Below are positions 17,336 to 26,632 of a stretch of 64,000 nt of DNA, in pieces. Position 1 is the stretch's first letter, and every line of letters starts with the position of its first letter. This DNA is from Escherichia sp. E4742 (lineage in GTDB: Bacteria > Pseudomonadota > Gammaproteobacteria > Enterobacterales > Enterobacteriaceae). Below the pieces are notes generated by a model, which searched no databases, had not been told where the DNA came from, and saw only the letters and a program-made list of their open reading frames with translations. The stretch lies in contig NZ_CP040443.1 in assembly GCF_005843885.1 (NCBI RefSeq), positions 992,001 to 1,056,000 of the forward strand, given 5' to 3'. Both the position numbers and the translations under genes were made by a program.

Positions 17336-19075
17336 TCAGAAATCCCGGAACAGATTAAAACCGGCTGTCACATCACTCGTCATAAAACCCGCCGGTTTTG
17401 AAAACGGACGACCGATGAAAACGTCATAATCCGTACTGAACAGTTGCCCCCTCAGCCCCACAACACCACCGGCCAGATGACGTCCCACCAGGTATTCACT
17501 GCCGGCTCCCCCCACCTCGCCGTAATCCATTCCCAGATATAACTCCTGCTCCGGCAGTGGCGTACGCCAGGCCAGGTCGTTGCGGATATACCAGCCGTTA
17601 CTGGCATTCAGCGTTCGCTCCCCGTCAAAACCACGAACCGTCCAGCGGTTACCGATGGCAAACTGTTCCTGTGGAGTCAGCGGGGTATTGCTCAGCTGAC
17701 GCTGATACCGGAAGGAATAACTGAAGGGCTGCTCTGCCAGTGTAAAGGGCAGATTAAAGGACGCATTCATCTGCAGGATCTTACTGAGCGCCGTTGCCTC
17801 ACCGAAGATTTCCTCCGGTGCCGGCTGTGCACCAAACCAGCGGGTTCCCCGTTGCCAGCTGACACCAGCATCCAGTGTGGCCTGAGAAATATAATGACGG
17901 TGCTGCAGCCCAAGTCGCCAGGCCGCCGTCTGCCGGCGCTGTACCTGGATTTCCGTATCATTAATGTAGTTACGCGACCTGCGGGCCTGAACATCGTAAG
18001 TCAGCACCGTTTTCTGCGTCCCGTTACGGTGCAGTACCCGGCTCAGCTGCATGCCCAGATTCTGACTCTCGCCACTGTACTGGTAATCCTCAACCGCACC
18101 AGCTACCGTCTGATGGTAATCGTAATCACTGGCGGTGACGGAAAACTGCCAGTAGCCGAAAGGCACAGAGTAATGGGCCGTGTAGTTTTTACTGCCCTTA
18201 CCCCCGTAATGTGGAAAATTATGGGTGGCAGAAACATACAGCAGATCACTCAGGGAAAAAGGATTATCCAGAGAAAATGTTATACCACCGAGATAACGCC
18301 CTGTGTTGCGGGTACCTGAATCATCAAGCGAAAACCCCAGTCGCCAGTATTTGTCCTGTTTGCGGGTAATAAGAATGTCACTTTCCCCTGGCTGCTCACC
18401 GGGTACAATTTCCATATCAGCCTGCACACCCGGCAGTCGTTGCATATTCTCCAGCCCCTGCTCAATGTCCCGTAAATCCAGCAGAGAGCCTTCGTGTGCC
18501 GGGAATGAGGAATACAACTGAATATAGTCATCACTGTCCGGTGTCAGACGCACATGCCGCACAACACCGGGAATAATAACCAGCCGGAGGATACCGCTTT
18601 TTAAATCCTGCGAAGGTGCCAGAACCCGGGTGGTGACATAACCATGATCGACCAGACGGTTCTGCAATGTACTCATCAGCAGATTAATTCCTTTCGCCCC
18701 CATGCAATGCCCGACCGCCCCGTTGGCGATTTTTTGTAAAGGCAACCAGTGTGGTAACGCATCAGCCCCCTCCAGTTCTGTCTGTTTAATCTGAAAACAG
18801 GGCGTTTCAACAGGAAAATTAATCTTACGGGCAAAAGAGCCAGGTGCAGAAAGGCGAACATCAGGGGCCGAAGGCGTCAGTTGTTGCTCAAGGGCTTCCT
18901 GACGTTGCTGCTGAATGATAAATGCTTCATCTCCGCTACGCCGGACATCCGCTGCCTGAAGAGATAAAGGCGATAATAAAACAGACATCAGTGTCAGTGA
19001 CAGCAAGGACGGACAGCGCCGGGATAAGCTTTGTTCCTCAGCCCTCTCGTTCCTGCAACATAATTTTCCAGTCAA
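17336..19075 (-). CDS. cdiB: CdiB outer-membrane two-partner secretion transporter
   Basis: A 579-residue TpsB/Omp85-type transporter. It has a signal sequence (about residues 20-41), an N-terminal plug helix region, POTRA domains (about 75-230, FQIKQTELEGADALPHWL to SDILITRKQ) and a 16-strand beta barrel ending in Phe (FNLFRDF). It exports CdiA to the cell surface. The best start is TTG at 19075, preceded by AAAAGG. A short frame MNKRFFV with its own ATG at 19095 ends in a TGA overlapping this TTG, which would couple translation. First gene of the operon. Confidence 0.88.
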   Translation of the reverse strand: MTGKLCCRNERAEEQSLSRRCPSLLSLTLMSVLLSPLSLQAADVRRSGDEAFIIQQQRQEALEQQLTPSAPDVRLSAPGSFARKINFPVETPCFQIKQTELEGADALPHWLPLQKIANGAVGHCMGAKGINLLMSTLQNRLVDHGYVTTRVLAPSQDLKSGILRLVIIPGVVRHVRLTPDSDDYIQLYSSFPAHEGSLLDLRDIEQGLENMQRLPGVQADMEIVPGEQPGESDILITRKQDKYWRLGFSLDDSGTRNTGRYLGGITFSLDNPFSLSDLLYVSATHNFPHYGGKGSKNYTAHYSVPFGYWQFSVTASDYDYHQTVAGAVEDYQYSGESQNLGMQLSRVLHRNGTQKTVLTYDVQARRSRNYINDTEIQVQRRQTAAWRLGLQHRHYISQATLDAGVSWQRGTRWFGAQPAPEEIFGEATALSKILQMNASFNLPFTLAEQPFSYSFRYQRQLSNTPLTPQEQFAIGNRWTVRGFDGERTLNASNGWYIRNDLAWRTPLPEQELYLGMDYGEVGGAGSEYLVGRHLAGGVVGLRGQLFSTDYDVFIGRPFSKPAGFMTSDVTAGFNLFRDF

Positions 19076-19236
19076 ACGAAAAACCTTTTATTCATGCCAT
19101 ACCAACAATCACCAGCCTCCTGACGATACCTCTCACCATGTTTTGCGATGGCACGCTACCGCCCTTCCGGTATTTACCCGCATCAACCGGTACCAGAATG
19201 CTGAGTAACAAATCAGTTCAGAATTGACTTAATTTT

Positions 19237-19312
19237 GATCATTATAGAATAATGATCTGAATGACAGCAATATGACAGATTTATCGATCGTAATAACGCA
19301 AATGAACAGATC
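19237..19312 (-). promoter_or_regulatory. Putative cdiB promoter with clustered GATC sites
   Basis: On the minus strand a TTGCTG -35 box (19270-19265) and a TATAAT -10 box (19246-19241) are 18 bases apart. The -10 box lies inside a perfect palindrome, GATCATTAT-AGA-ATAATGATC (19237-19257). Dam sites (GATC) occur at 19237, 19254, 19286 and 19309. The remaining sequence from 19076 to 19558 is AT-rich and holds no convincing gene. Confidence 0.55.
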
Positions 19313-19558
19313 TTTATTCTGTTTTATATCGAAAAATCAGAACAACTCAAAACTTATAACCATAGTTAATGGAAAAATGCAGGAAATTATCCCATTGAAT
19401 GCTTTTAATACAGTTGGTTAGCACAAGAAATGTCATTTTTTGACTTCAGTCATTGAAAATTTCGATATGCAACGATTCAGCAGTATTTAAGTGAGTTTCA
19501 GGATATGGGAAGGACATGAAAGGAGGAGCGCAATAAAATACACAGAAAGAAGGGGAAA

Positions 19559-19639
19559 ATGCTTCGTAAAAACAGCAAATTAACAGCACACATCAGGAAG
19601 CGCCGTCTTCTGATTCAGCGATACCACATGAAATTTTAG
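19559..19639 (+). CDS. Small basic peptide ORF upstream of the DUF4222 gene
   Basis: A 26-residue frame starting MLRKNSKLTAHIRKRR, ending in TAG at 19637-19639. It has a good ribosome-binding site (AAGGGG, six bases from the ATG). It is rich in Arg and Lys and lies 24 bases before the next gene, so it may be a leader or a small basic protein. No relative is recognised. Confidence 0.35.
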   Translation: MLRKNSKLTAHIRKRRLLIQRYHMKF

Positions 19640-19663
19640 TTAACCGTTACCGTTCTGAAATCT

Positions 19664-19891
19664 ATGTCAGAAGATGTTCCATTACCGAAAATCAATCAGC
19701 GATACAGAGATGATCATGGTGCGCTTGTCACCGTGACCAGTGTTGAGGAAGCCCGGGTGGTTTTGATGCGGGAGGGTTATCCGCCCCCCTGCATGCGGCC
19801 AATGTACAACTTTCTGGGAAAATTCAAACCTGAGCCCCGGGAAGAAACAGAACAGACCGGAACCTCTGCAGGCAACTGCACTGCCCGATAG
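19664..19891 (+). CDS. DUF4222-family small protein
   Basis: A 75-residue protein with the DUF4222 pattern: QRYRDDHGALVTVTSVE, then an Arg-Glu-Gly-Tyr block with conserved Pro-Cys-Met (REGYPPPCMRPMYNF), then a Phe-rich end. The family is common in lambdoid prophages and E. coli islands and has no known function. It is the only plus-strand gene between the CDI locus and asr, and converges with the minus-strand gene ending at 19908. Confidence 0.65.
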   Translation: MSEDVPLPKINQRYRDDHGALVTVTSVEEARVVLMREGYPPPCMRPMYNFLGKFKPEPREETEQTGTSAGNCTAR

Positions 19892-19907
19892 CAGCATAAT
19901 CAGCCTT

Positions 19908-20141
19908 TTAATTCTCATCCCCGGAGACAAGCCCTGAAAACCACTCCGGGTGTTCACTGTATGCCGTGTTCAGCGCATCCCAGGAAACGTTCACATAAAA
20001 GCTGTCCTGCAATTTCCGGGTAACCACCTCTGCCAAGCGGTTCCGGTTATCCGCCAGTCCGGCATAACCTCTCTCTGCCAGCCACTCATTCAGTTCATGT
20101 TCCAGAGACAGATTGATAATATCGTAATCGGACCTTGCCAT
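19908..20141 (-). CDS. Hypothetical small acidic protein
   Basis: A 77-residue soluble protein beginning MARSDYDIINLSLEHELNEW. Acidic, with predicted helices and no membrane segment. A GGAAACGGG-type purine stretch precedes the start. It lies 89 bases downstream of the 207-residue unknown gene on the same strand. Both look like island or phage accessory genes, but I do not recognise the family. Confidence 0.5.
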   Translation of the reverse strand: MARSDYDIINLSLEHELNEWLAERGYAGLADNRNRLAEVVTRKLQDSFYVNVSWDALNTAYSEHPEWFSGLVSGDEN

Positions 20142-20230
20142 TCCCGTTTCCTTTGTACATTTTTTCAGGCACGGGAATAGAGTATAAAGAATGTCGCCCT
20201 ACCGCAGCCAGAGCAATATTTCCGGTCGTA

Positions 20231-20854
20231 TCAGAGATGATATGCCGGTACTTTGCGGGTTGTTCCCGTCAGGTTATCGTGCACCTCCACGGTCGTAGTC
20301 ACCACCGGCATTCCGGCCTTTCTCAGCCTCAGGACATCAGCCGCAATACGCTGACTGCCAAACCAGAACAGACCGTCCAGCGCCGTCACCAGTAAGCCCA
20401 CCTCCAGTGCATACTTAAGCCGTTCGCGGGGAGCTTTCACTTCCCGGGCAACCTGCTGATAGGGTGATGATGTATTTTCATTCGCAACTCCCCGGCGAAT
20501 ACGGTGAGACAGTCGATACCGGTATGTATCCGGCACACCGGAAAGACTGGCCTTCAGGCTGTACACGCAACCAAACCGTTTATCGTTAAACACCACATTT
20601 TTCTGACTGATGTCCCATTCTTTACGCAGTCCGTCAATCAGTTGTGGTGTCCGGGTAAGCAGTAAGCGAAAAGGCAGTTCAAAACTGGTGACATAATCCA
20701 CATTCAGCAGTGCAATACGCAGTCGCTCTTCTGGCCCGGCCTCTGTCTGCCGACACTCCTCCAGGACATCCTGCCACTGCAGGCGAAGACGGGGCGATTC
20801 ATTCACTTCCGTAAAACAGTATTTATTCACCAGATAGTCAATTCGCGTACACAT
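20231..20854 (-). CDS. Hypothetical protein, possible winged-helix C-terminus
   Basis: A 207-residue soluble protein. The N-terminal half is rich in Arg and Leu (SPRLRLQWQDVLEECRQTEA). The C-terminal 60 residues, with FWFGSQRIAADVLRLRKAG followed by VVTTTVEVHDNLTG, look like a recognition helix plus a beta wing, so DNA binding is possible. It is probably in one transcript with the 77-residue gene downstream. No family is recognised and no catalytic motif is seen. Confidence 0.5.
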   Translation of the reverse strand: MCTRIDYLVNKYCFTEVNESPRLRLQWQDVLEECRQTEAGPEERLRIALLNVDYVTSFELPFRLLLTRTPQLIDGLRKEWDISQKNVVFNDKRFGCVYSLKASLSGVPDTYRYRLSHRIRRGVANENTSSPYQQVAREVKAPRERLKYALEVGLLVTALDGLFWFGSQRIAADVLRLRKAGMPVVTTTVEVHDNLTGTTRKVPAYHL

Positions 20855-21252
20855 CCTGAAAAGAATTCCGTATAAAAATCAGCTGGCGCAACTTTATCAA
20901 TCGCTGATGAACAGGGAAAGCACAAATCGCCCGGTCAGATACTCCTGTCTGCTTCTGCACTGCCATTATCTTCGTTAATCGCTCACTGTTGCCACCTTAT
21001 TTTCAGCATATTTCATGCTGTCATGTGTTCCCGTCACCGTACTGCATGCGTGAACGAAACAGTATTTGTTGTTCCGGTGGACATCGTCCTGCAGCGTTAT
21101 CCCATATGAGTACTTAAAGCACCACTTATTCATTATAGCGATAACAAAAATCTGTTTTTTCCGTTGTTACTGTTAACGCTTCAGCGTTAACGTAAAAACA
21201 GCATCGTTATTTTCTCAAATATAACCTTCACTGACAGGTAATGGAGTGTGTG
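20855..21252. promoter_or_regulatory. asr upstream region with a perfect operator-like palindrome
   Basis: A 398-base gap between divergent units. The main signal is the palindrome GTTAACGCT-TC-AGCGTTAAC at 21172-21191, about 60 bases before the asrA start. It is flanked by a wider inverted repeat CTGTTTTT (21152) / AAAAACAG (21194). This is a plausible operator or regulator site for asrABC. No clear FNR consensus was found by eye. Confidence 0.45.
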
Positions 21253-22296
21253 ATGGCGGTTAAAATCACGCCTGAAGAGTTCAGTCTGTTAATACGGCGG
21301 CTGAGCACACAATGGCGCGTCCTGGCACCTTCTGCCGAATTTCGCGGCGGGCGTTTTGCTGATACGGATAACATTATTTATCAGCAAATCCGGGGATGGG
21401 ATGACCTGGTCTGGCAGGCGAAATCCCACATGTCACCCAATACGGTTATTTCACCGATAACAGAAACGCTCTTTTATTTTAATAAAGACACAATCCAGAT
21501 TGCAGAGACGGATACCACACCAGTACTGATATTTGCCCGTGCCTGTGACATCAATGCCATGTCGCGGCTGGATTATATGTATTTATCAAACGGGAATAAT
21601 TCTGATTACAGTTATCAGCGACTGCGCGACCATATTCGCTTTGTTCTGATTGAGTGTCCGCAAAGTTTTGAAAACTGCTTCTGTGTCTCCATGGGGAGCA
21701 ACAAAACCGATAATTACAGTGCAGCAATGCGTTTCAGTAACGACGGTGCCAGTGTTTTTATCAGGGATGCTTTTTTTGAAGAAGCCTTACAGGGAATGGG
21801 GCAGAGCACGGAATATGAGCCTGTCTTCGTTACCGAAAACCAGGAACAGGTTACCCTCCCTGAAAGTCTCGGTTATTCCCCTCAGACAGTCCGCGATACC
21901 CTTATTAATCATCCGCTCTGGGATGAATACAACAGCCGCTGTATTGGATGCGGGCGGTGCACAACCGGTTGTCCGACCTGTACCTGCTACAGCGTTTTTG
22001 ATGTGGCCTATGACGAAAATCCTCAGCGCGGTGAACGCCGCCGCCAGTGGGCCAGCTGTATGGTACCTGGCTTCAGCGATATGGCCGGCGGGCACAGTTT
22101 TCGCCAGTCTGCGGGAGAACGTTTACGTTACCGTGCACTTCATAAAGTCAATGATTACAAAGCCCGCAATGGTGCTGAGCATATGTGCGTGGGCTGCGGA
22201 CGCTGCGATGACCGTTGCCCTCAGTACATTAAATTCTCGCGTATTATCAATAAAATGACTGCCGCTATCCGGCAGGCACTCTCCGGGGAGGCATAA
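21253..22296 (+). CDS. asrA: Anaerobic sulfite reductase subunit A
   Basis: A 347-residue electron-transfer subunit of the AsrABC enzyme, which reduces sulfite to sulfide under anaerobic conditions. The C-terminal third carries two ferredoxin-type cysteine clusters, CIGCGRCTTGCPTC (about residue 234) and CVGCGRCDDRCP (about residue 315). The middle has the RACDINAMSRLDYMYLSNG block typical of AsrA. It is very close to Salmonella AsrA by memory. ATG at 21253 (MAVKITPEEF) matches that protein and has a GGAG site; the frame also opens at 21241. First gene of a three-gene operon; asrB follows 3 bases after the stop. Confidence 0.93.
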   Translation: MAVKITPEEFSLLIRRLSTQWRVLAPSAEFRGGRFADTDNIIYQQIRGWDDLVWQAKSHMSPNTVISPITETLFYFNKDTIQIAETDTTPVLIFARACDINAMSRLDYMYLSNGNNSDYSYQRLRDHIRFVLIECPQSFENCFCVSMGSNKTDNYSAAMRFSNDGASVFIRDAFFEEALQGMGQSTEYEPVFVTENQEQVTLPESLGYSPQTVRDTLINHPLWDEYNSRCIGCGRCTTGCPTCTCYSVFDVAYDENPQRGERRRQWASCMVPGFSDMAGGHSFRQSAGERLRYRALHKVNDYKARNGAEHMCVGCGRCDDRCPQYIKFSRIINKMTAAIRQALSGEA

Positions 22297-22299
22297 CCT

Positions 22300-23118
22300 G
22301 TGTCTAAGTGTTCCTGTCACGATAAAGAAAAGCACAGTCTTTTGCCTGCTCCATACCGCATTATTTCCATCATCCGTCATACACCACAGGAGTGGAATTT
22401 CCGTGTGGAAGTCGATTTTCCGGCCCGCTGGGGACAGTTTGTCGAAGTTTCCCTGCCATGCGTCGGGGAGGCGCCCATTTCTGTTTCTGACTGCGGAGAT
22501 GGCTGGGTAGACCTGCTTATCCGCAATGTCGGCAAAGTGACCAGCGCGCTTTTTACCCTCCGTGAAGGCGACAGGGTATGGCTTCGTGGCTGTTATGGTA
22601 ACGGCTATCCTGTCGATGCCTTCCGCCACAAATCTCTGGTGGTCATTGCCGGCGGTACCGGCGTTGCGCCAGTCAAAGGGTTAATGCGCTATTTCGTCGA
22701 AAACCCGCAGGAAATCAACCAACTGGACATGATTTTCGGTTACAGAAACCGGGACTGTGTGCTGTATAAACAAGAGATGGCGAACTGGCACCGGCACCAC
22801 AATCTCATTCTGACCCTGGATGAAGGCGAAGCGGATGAACGTTACCGCACCGGACGGGTCACTGAGCATCTGGCAACACTGGCATTTGAAGATATCAGCA
22901 CCATGCAGGCGATTGTTGTTGGTCCTCCCGTGATGATTAAATTCACTGTACAAATGTTACTGGAAAAAGGGCTGCAGCCGGAGCAAATCTGGGTGGATTA
23001 TGAACGCCGGATGGCCTGTGCAGTGGGGAAATGTGGTCACTGCCGCATGGGGGATGTCTATGTCTGCGTCGATGGCCCGGTTTTCAACTATGCCGTAGCC
23101 CGTCAGTTTGCAGACTGA
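22300..23118 (+). CDS. asrB: Anaerobic sulfite reductase subunit B
   Basis: A 272-residue ferredoxin-reductase-type subunit. An FAD-binding barrel is followed by an NAD(P)-binding part with VVIAGGTGVAPVKG (near residue 115), and a C-terminal cluster-binding region with CAVGKCGHCRMGDVYVC. It passes electrons from NAD(P)H to the other subunits. The start is GTG at 22300, three bases after asrA. Its stop is 10 bases before asrC, so the operon is tightly coupled. Confidence 0.93.
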   Translation: MSKCSCHDKEKHSLLPAPYRIISIIRHTPQEWNFRVEVDFPARWGQFVEVSLPCVGEAPISVSDCGDGWVDLLIRNVGKVTSALFTLREGDRVWLRGCYGNGYPVDAFRHKSLVVIAGGTGVAPVKGLMRYFVENPQEINQLDMIFGYRNRDCVLYKQEMANWHRHHNLILTLDEGEADERYRTGRVTEHLATLAFEDISTMQAIVVGPPVMIKFTVQMLLEKGLQPEQIWVDYERRMACAVGKCGHCRMGDVYVCVDGPVFNYAVARQFAD

Positions 23119-23128
23119 GGAAAAAATG

Positions 23129-24145
23129 ATGAGTGTGGATATTGATATCATTAAGGCCCGGGCAAACAACGAATATCGCCTTTCGAAAGTCCGTGGCGAA
23201 GCCATGATCAGCGTACGTATTCCTGGTGGCATTCTGCCTGCTCACCTGCTGACAGTGGCACGCGAGATTGCTGAAACCTGGGGTAATGGTCAGATCCATC
23301 TGACCACCCGCCAGAAACTCGCCATGCCGGGGATCCGTTACGAAGACATCGACAGGGTGAATGCCGCACTGGAGCCTTTCATTCGAGAAATTGAAATGGA
23401 GCTGTGTGATGTTCAGGTTGATGATCCGAAAGCCGGATATCTGGCGATTGGCGGGCGTAACATTGTCGCCTGCCAGGGTAACCGGATTTGCCAGAAAGCC
23501 AATACCGACACCACAGGTTTATCCCGTCGGCTGGAAAAGCTCATTTATCCCAGTGCCTATCACCTGAAAACCGTCATTGCCGGGTGTCCGAACGACTGTG
23601 CCAAAGCGTCCATGTCAGACTTTGGCATTATTGGGGTGGCCAGAATGCGTTTTACGGCAGAACGTTGCATCGGATGTGGCGCCTGTGTGAAAGCCTGTGC
23701 TCACCACGCCGTGGGATGTCTGTCATTAAAGAACGGCAAGGCCACAAAAGAAGAATCGCTCTGTATCGGATGCGGAGAATGTGTTCTGGCATGCCCCACC
23801 CTCGCCTGGCAGCGTCAGCCACAGGAGTTCTGGCAGGTTCGTCTGGGAGGACGAACCGGTAAAAAAACGCCCCGCATGGGTAAGTTATTCCTTAACTGGG
23901 TTACTGAAGATGTCATCAGACAGGTCATCACTAATCTGTTTGAGTTTGAGAAAGAAATGCTGGACGGCAAACCCGTGTATCTCCATATGGGACATCTCAT
24001 TGACAGGGGAGGCTATCTGCGCTTCAAAGAGCGTGTACTGCGCAACGTACAGCTCAATCCGGAGGCGATGGTTGCCGGACGGATTTACTGGGCAGAAGAT
24101 GAATCAGCCGCCCGGATTCATCTTAAACCTGGCAGCGTGAAGTAA
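23129..24145 (+). CDS. asrC: Anaerobic sulfite reductase subunit C (siroheme)
   Basis: A 338-residue catalytic subunit. The sirohaem/4Fe-4S site is given by C-x5-C (ACQGNRICQK, about residue 120) and C-x3-C (GCPNDCAKAS, about 155). Two more ferredoxin motifs follow, CIGCGACVKAC and CIGCGECVLACP. It reduces sulfite to H2S. Of two adjacent ATG codons (23126 and 23129), the second fits Salmonella AsrC (MSVDIDIIKARA) and lies 8 bases from GAGG. A hairpin terminator follows about 90 bases downstream. Confidence 0.93.
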   Translation: MSVDIDIIKARANNEYRLSKVRGEAMISVRIPGGILPAHLLTVAREIAETWGNGQIHLTTRQKLAMPGIRYEDIDRVNAALEPFIREIEMELCDVQVDDPKAGYLAIGGRNIVACQGNRICQKANTDTTGLSRRLEKLIYPSAYHLKTVIAGCPNDCAKASMSDFGIIGVARMRFTAERCIGCGACVKACAHHAVGCLSLKNGKATKEESLCIGCGECVLACPTLAWQRQPQEFWQVRLGGRTGKKTPRMGKLFLNWVTEDVIRQVITNLFEFEKEMLDGKPVYLHMGHLIDRGGYLRFKERVLRNVQLNPEAMVAGRIYWAEDESAARIHLKPGSVK

Positions 24146-24235
24146 TATAAAGTCAATATTGATGATGGATTAAGTTATTTATATCCAGGGGTATATTCAC
24201 TCTTTTTTGAAGAGATGTATGATGTTCTGAAAAAT

Positions 24236-24266
24236 CTCAGAGTTTAAGGAGGTCTGAGTTTTTTTT
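24236..24266 (+). terminator. Intrinsic terminator of asrABC
   Basis: CTCAGA (24236-24241) pairs with TCTGAG (24253-24258) and is followed by eight T (24259-24266). It lies 90 bases after the asrC stop. Confidence 0.75.
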
Positions 24267-24463
24267 GCTAATTATTTAAGCAGATTATATATTCATATCA
24301 TTTTTATAGCTCCATCTGTGCAGCACTGGCAGGAATACATCAAACCTGCCATGCAGGTTATATATATCGCTAAAAACGATAACGACATCTCTTTTATAAT
24401 CTGCTATGATAACAAAGATTTAATCTATGGATAAGAAACAAACACTTCCACAGCAATCATAAG

Positions 24464-25676
24464 ATGACTACAGGCAGATCGATTCATTATAAAATGATGC
24501 CAGCAATTTTTATTATTTCAGGCATGACTTTAATTTGCGAATTTGTTCTTGAATACGATTACACAGGGCATTACTTTTCCATGCCAACGACCAGATGGTT
24601 GTTGTTTTCAATTTTTGAGATTATTCTTGATGTCATCCTCGCCTTTATTTTTTACATCGCACACAAATTAGAGCCAGGGAAACCTGTTATATTCACTCTT
24701 TCCATTGCATTCGGTGGTGATGCATTGTTTTTATTTGTTGGCGTAATTAATGTAATCTTATCAATACAAACATTTGAGAATAATACGGCAACTATGAAAT
24801 ATGCCTGCAATATGTCTTTTATCTATTTCGCAAGACACTTTGCATTTATTGTGTCAATTTATATTGCTGGCTTTAATTATGTTTCAAAAGCCAGTAAGAA
24901 GCATAAGGCTTCATTATTTTTTTTACTGGTTGTGACAACGGTATTTTTTGTTCTGACAATATGCACTTCAGTCATTCATAGTGATAAACTTGCTGAACAC
25001 CATGATATTCTGTTGTCTTCACGCTCACTACTTTTCTTATCAGGATTATGGTTTTCCTTGTTTTTTATACACCTTTCTGGAAATCAGGAGAGCGAAAAAC
25101 ACCATGAAATCATAAGGTTTTTTATAATATCAAATATTACCTGCAACTTTCTTCTTGTCGCGACAGAAGAATCAGATACTATTATCTGGTATATAGGCAG
25201 AGGAATTGAAAATCTTTGTAAATCGGTAATTCTGGTAATTATATACACTCATGTCCGGACTGTGCTCCAGAATGTTATTGAATATTCGCAGAGAGATTCT
25301 CTGACTGGTTTTTTTCGACACACTATCTTCTCAACAAACACACCATACCTCTTGCCAGGTATCAATAAAAACAATACTTATATCACAATAATTACTTGCA
25401 GAATACATGACCTTGATTCGCTTTATATAAACGAAGGGTTTACAACCGGAGATAATGCGGTAAAAGGTATCGCAAATTATATTTATCATGTTAACACCAT
25501 TTTCATCAATCACAACATTACAGATACGACACAGACAGATCAAAAGCAGTATTATTCACATAATAAAAACAATGAATATACTTTTAGATGTAGATGTTTT
25601 CTACCAGATTTCTGACTTATCAGAAATATCGCTGGAACAGGTAATGTCTGATTTAACATCTAAACACCTGTCATAA
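24464..25676 (+). pseudogene. Membrane sensor with degenerate, frameshifted GGDEF domain
   Basis: The main frame (24464-25615, 383 codons) has about seven to eight membrane helices (a MASE-like sensor) and then the start of a diguanylate cyclase domain, SQRDSLTGFFRHTIF near residue 280. The GGDEF signature is not present; NNEYTF stands near its place. After this the frame runs into a TGA at 25613. In another phase the next codons read LLDVDVFYQISDLSEISLEQ up to 25676, consistent with a frameshift near 25570-25600. It is AT-rich, unlike asr. Cyclic-di-GMP synthesis is unlikely; a sensory role cannot be excluded. Confidence 0.6.
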
Positions 25677-25863
25677 CATAATTCTCATATCAGGCATCCG
25701 GTAAGCGACTGTCATTACGATCGCTGAATATACCCGGATGGATAAATCATCTGTAAGAGGGTTCTGTATTTTCAACGAATTTTCCATAACCATTTCTGAA
25801 CCAGATGCTATATTTATTTAGGCAAAAATCATATACTCGGTTCTCCCGGTATACAGATTAATA

Positions 25864-26475
25864 TCATTTCTGTAAGAGCGTTAACAAGTGTGCCTGGTGA
25901 AGAGTGTTTTTGATTTTTTCAGAAACAGAAGGGGATCGACAAAGAGATAATGGACTGGGATGTGGCATACTTAAAAGAACAACATCAGGATACGCCTGCA
26001 CAAAGAATTTTCTGGTCTGTAACGCAACTGCTCCTGCCAGTATCACTATTGAAATATTTTTCAGCAACGGCATCAGTGTCTTTATAATAGCTATACCTTT
26101 ATTTATGTTCTCTTTTGTTGGAGAAACATTCTCATTATGTAAAGTAAGCCATGGAATAGTGTTCCAGATGATAATGTTTTCTCTTTTTATTTTTGCCTGT
26201 TTCAGAAAACTGTTGAGATTCTGCTGTGAGGGACCTGGATTATCCTGTGATACAAAACGAGGAACCAGATTACTTCTTGCAGGAGACTGCAGTAATATTA
26301 ATATCCTGGCATTAACACCGCCATCGGCAGGATCAATCCATGGCATATCTATACCCTTTGCTTTATAGTTTTTTATCCATTGGGTGAGAGGAGCAATATG
26401 TGGTAAATACAATAACTCATACCTTTGTCTGATAATATCAGGATTTTCCAGTGTAAATAAATCTTGTTTTTTCAT
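25864..26475 (-). CDS. Uracil-DNA glycosylase superfamily protein
   Basis: A 203-residue protein with the layout of the UDG superfamily. A first loop, WIDPADGGVNARILILLQSP (residues about 46-65), resembles the water-activating motif. A central WNTIPW block (near 102) and a C-terminal MPHPSPLSLCR (near 172) match the minor-groove intercalating loop. Members remove uracil from DNA or act in DNA processing; the particular specificity is unknown. It is AT-rich and stands alone on the minus strand between the sensor fragment and the AraC-type regulator. Confidence 0.75.
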   Translation of the reverse strand: MKKQDLFTLENPDIIRQRYELLYLPHIAPLTQWIKNYKAKGIDMPWIDPADGGVNARILILLQSPARSNLVPRFVSQDNPGPSQQNLNSFLKQAKIKRENIIIWNTIPWLTLHNENVSPTKENINKGIAIIKTLMPLLKNISIVILAGAVALQTRKFFVQAYPDVVLLSMPHPSPLSLCRSPSVSEKIKNTLHQAHLLTLLQK

Positions 26476-26632
26476 ATTATTTTTATGCCATTTCAGATAG
26501 TGCTATGAAACAAGAATATAAAAAATGCAGCATCTGAATCAACCACTGTTTTGTTATCAGGAATGCAGTTATCCTGTTCAGAAATAAGCCGGACGGCAGT
26601 CTGTCCACACTCATATCTGCCTGCCCGATGAC

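Noticed and set aside
20880..20910. Possible FNR site upstream of asrA (TTATCAATCGCTGATGAA)
   Set aside because: It does not fit TTGAT-N4-ATCAA in spacing or orientation and is more than 300 bases from the gene.
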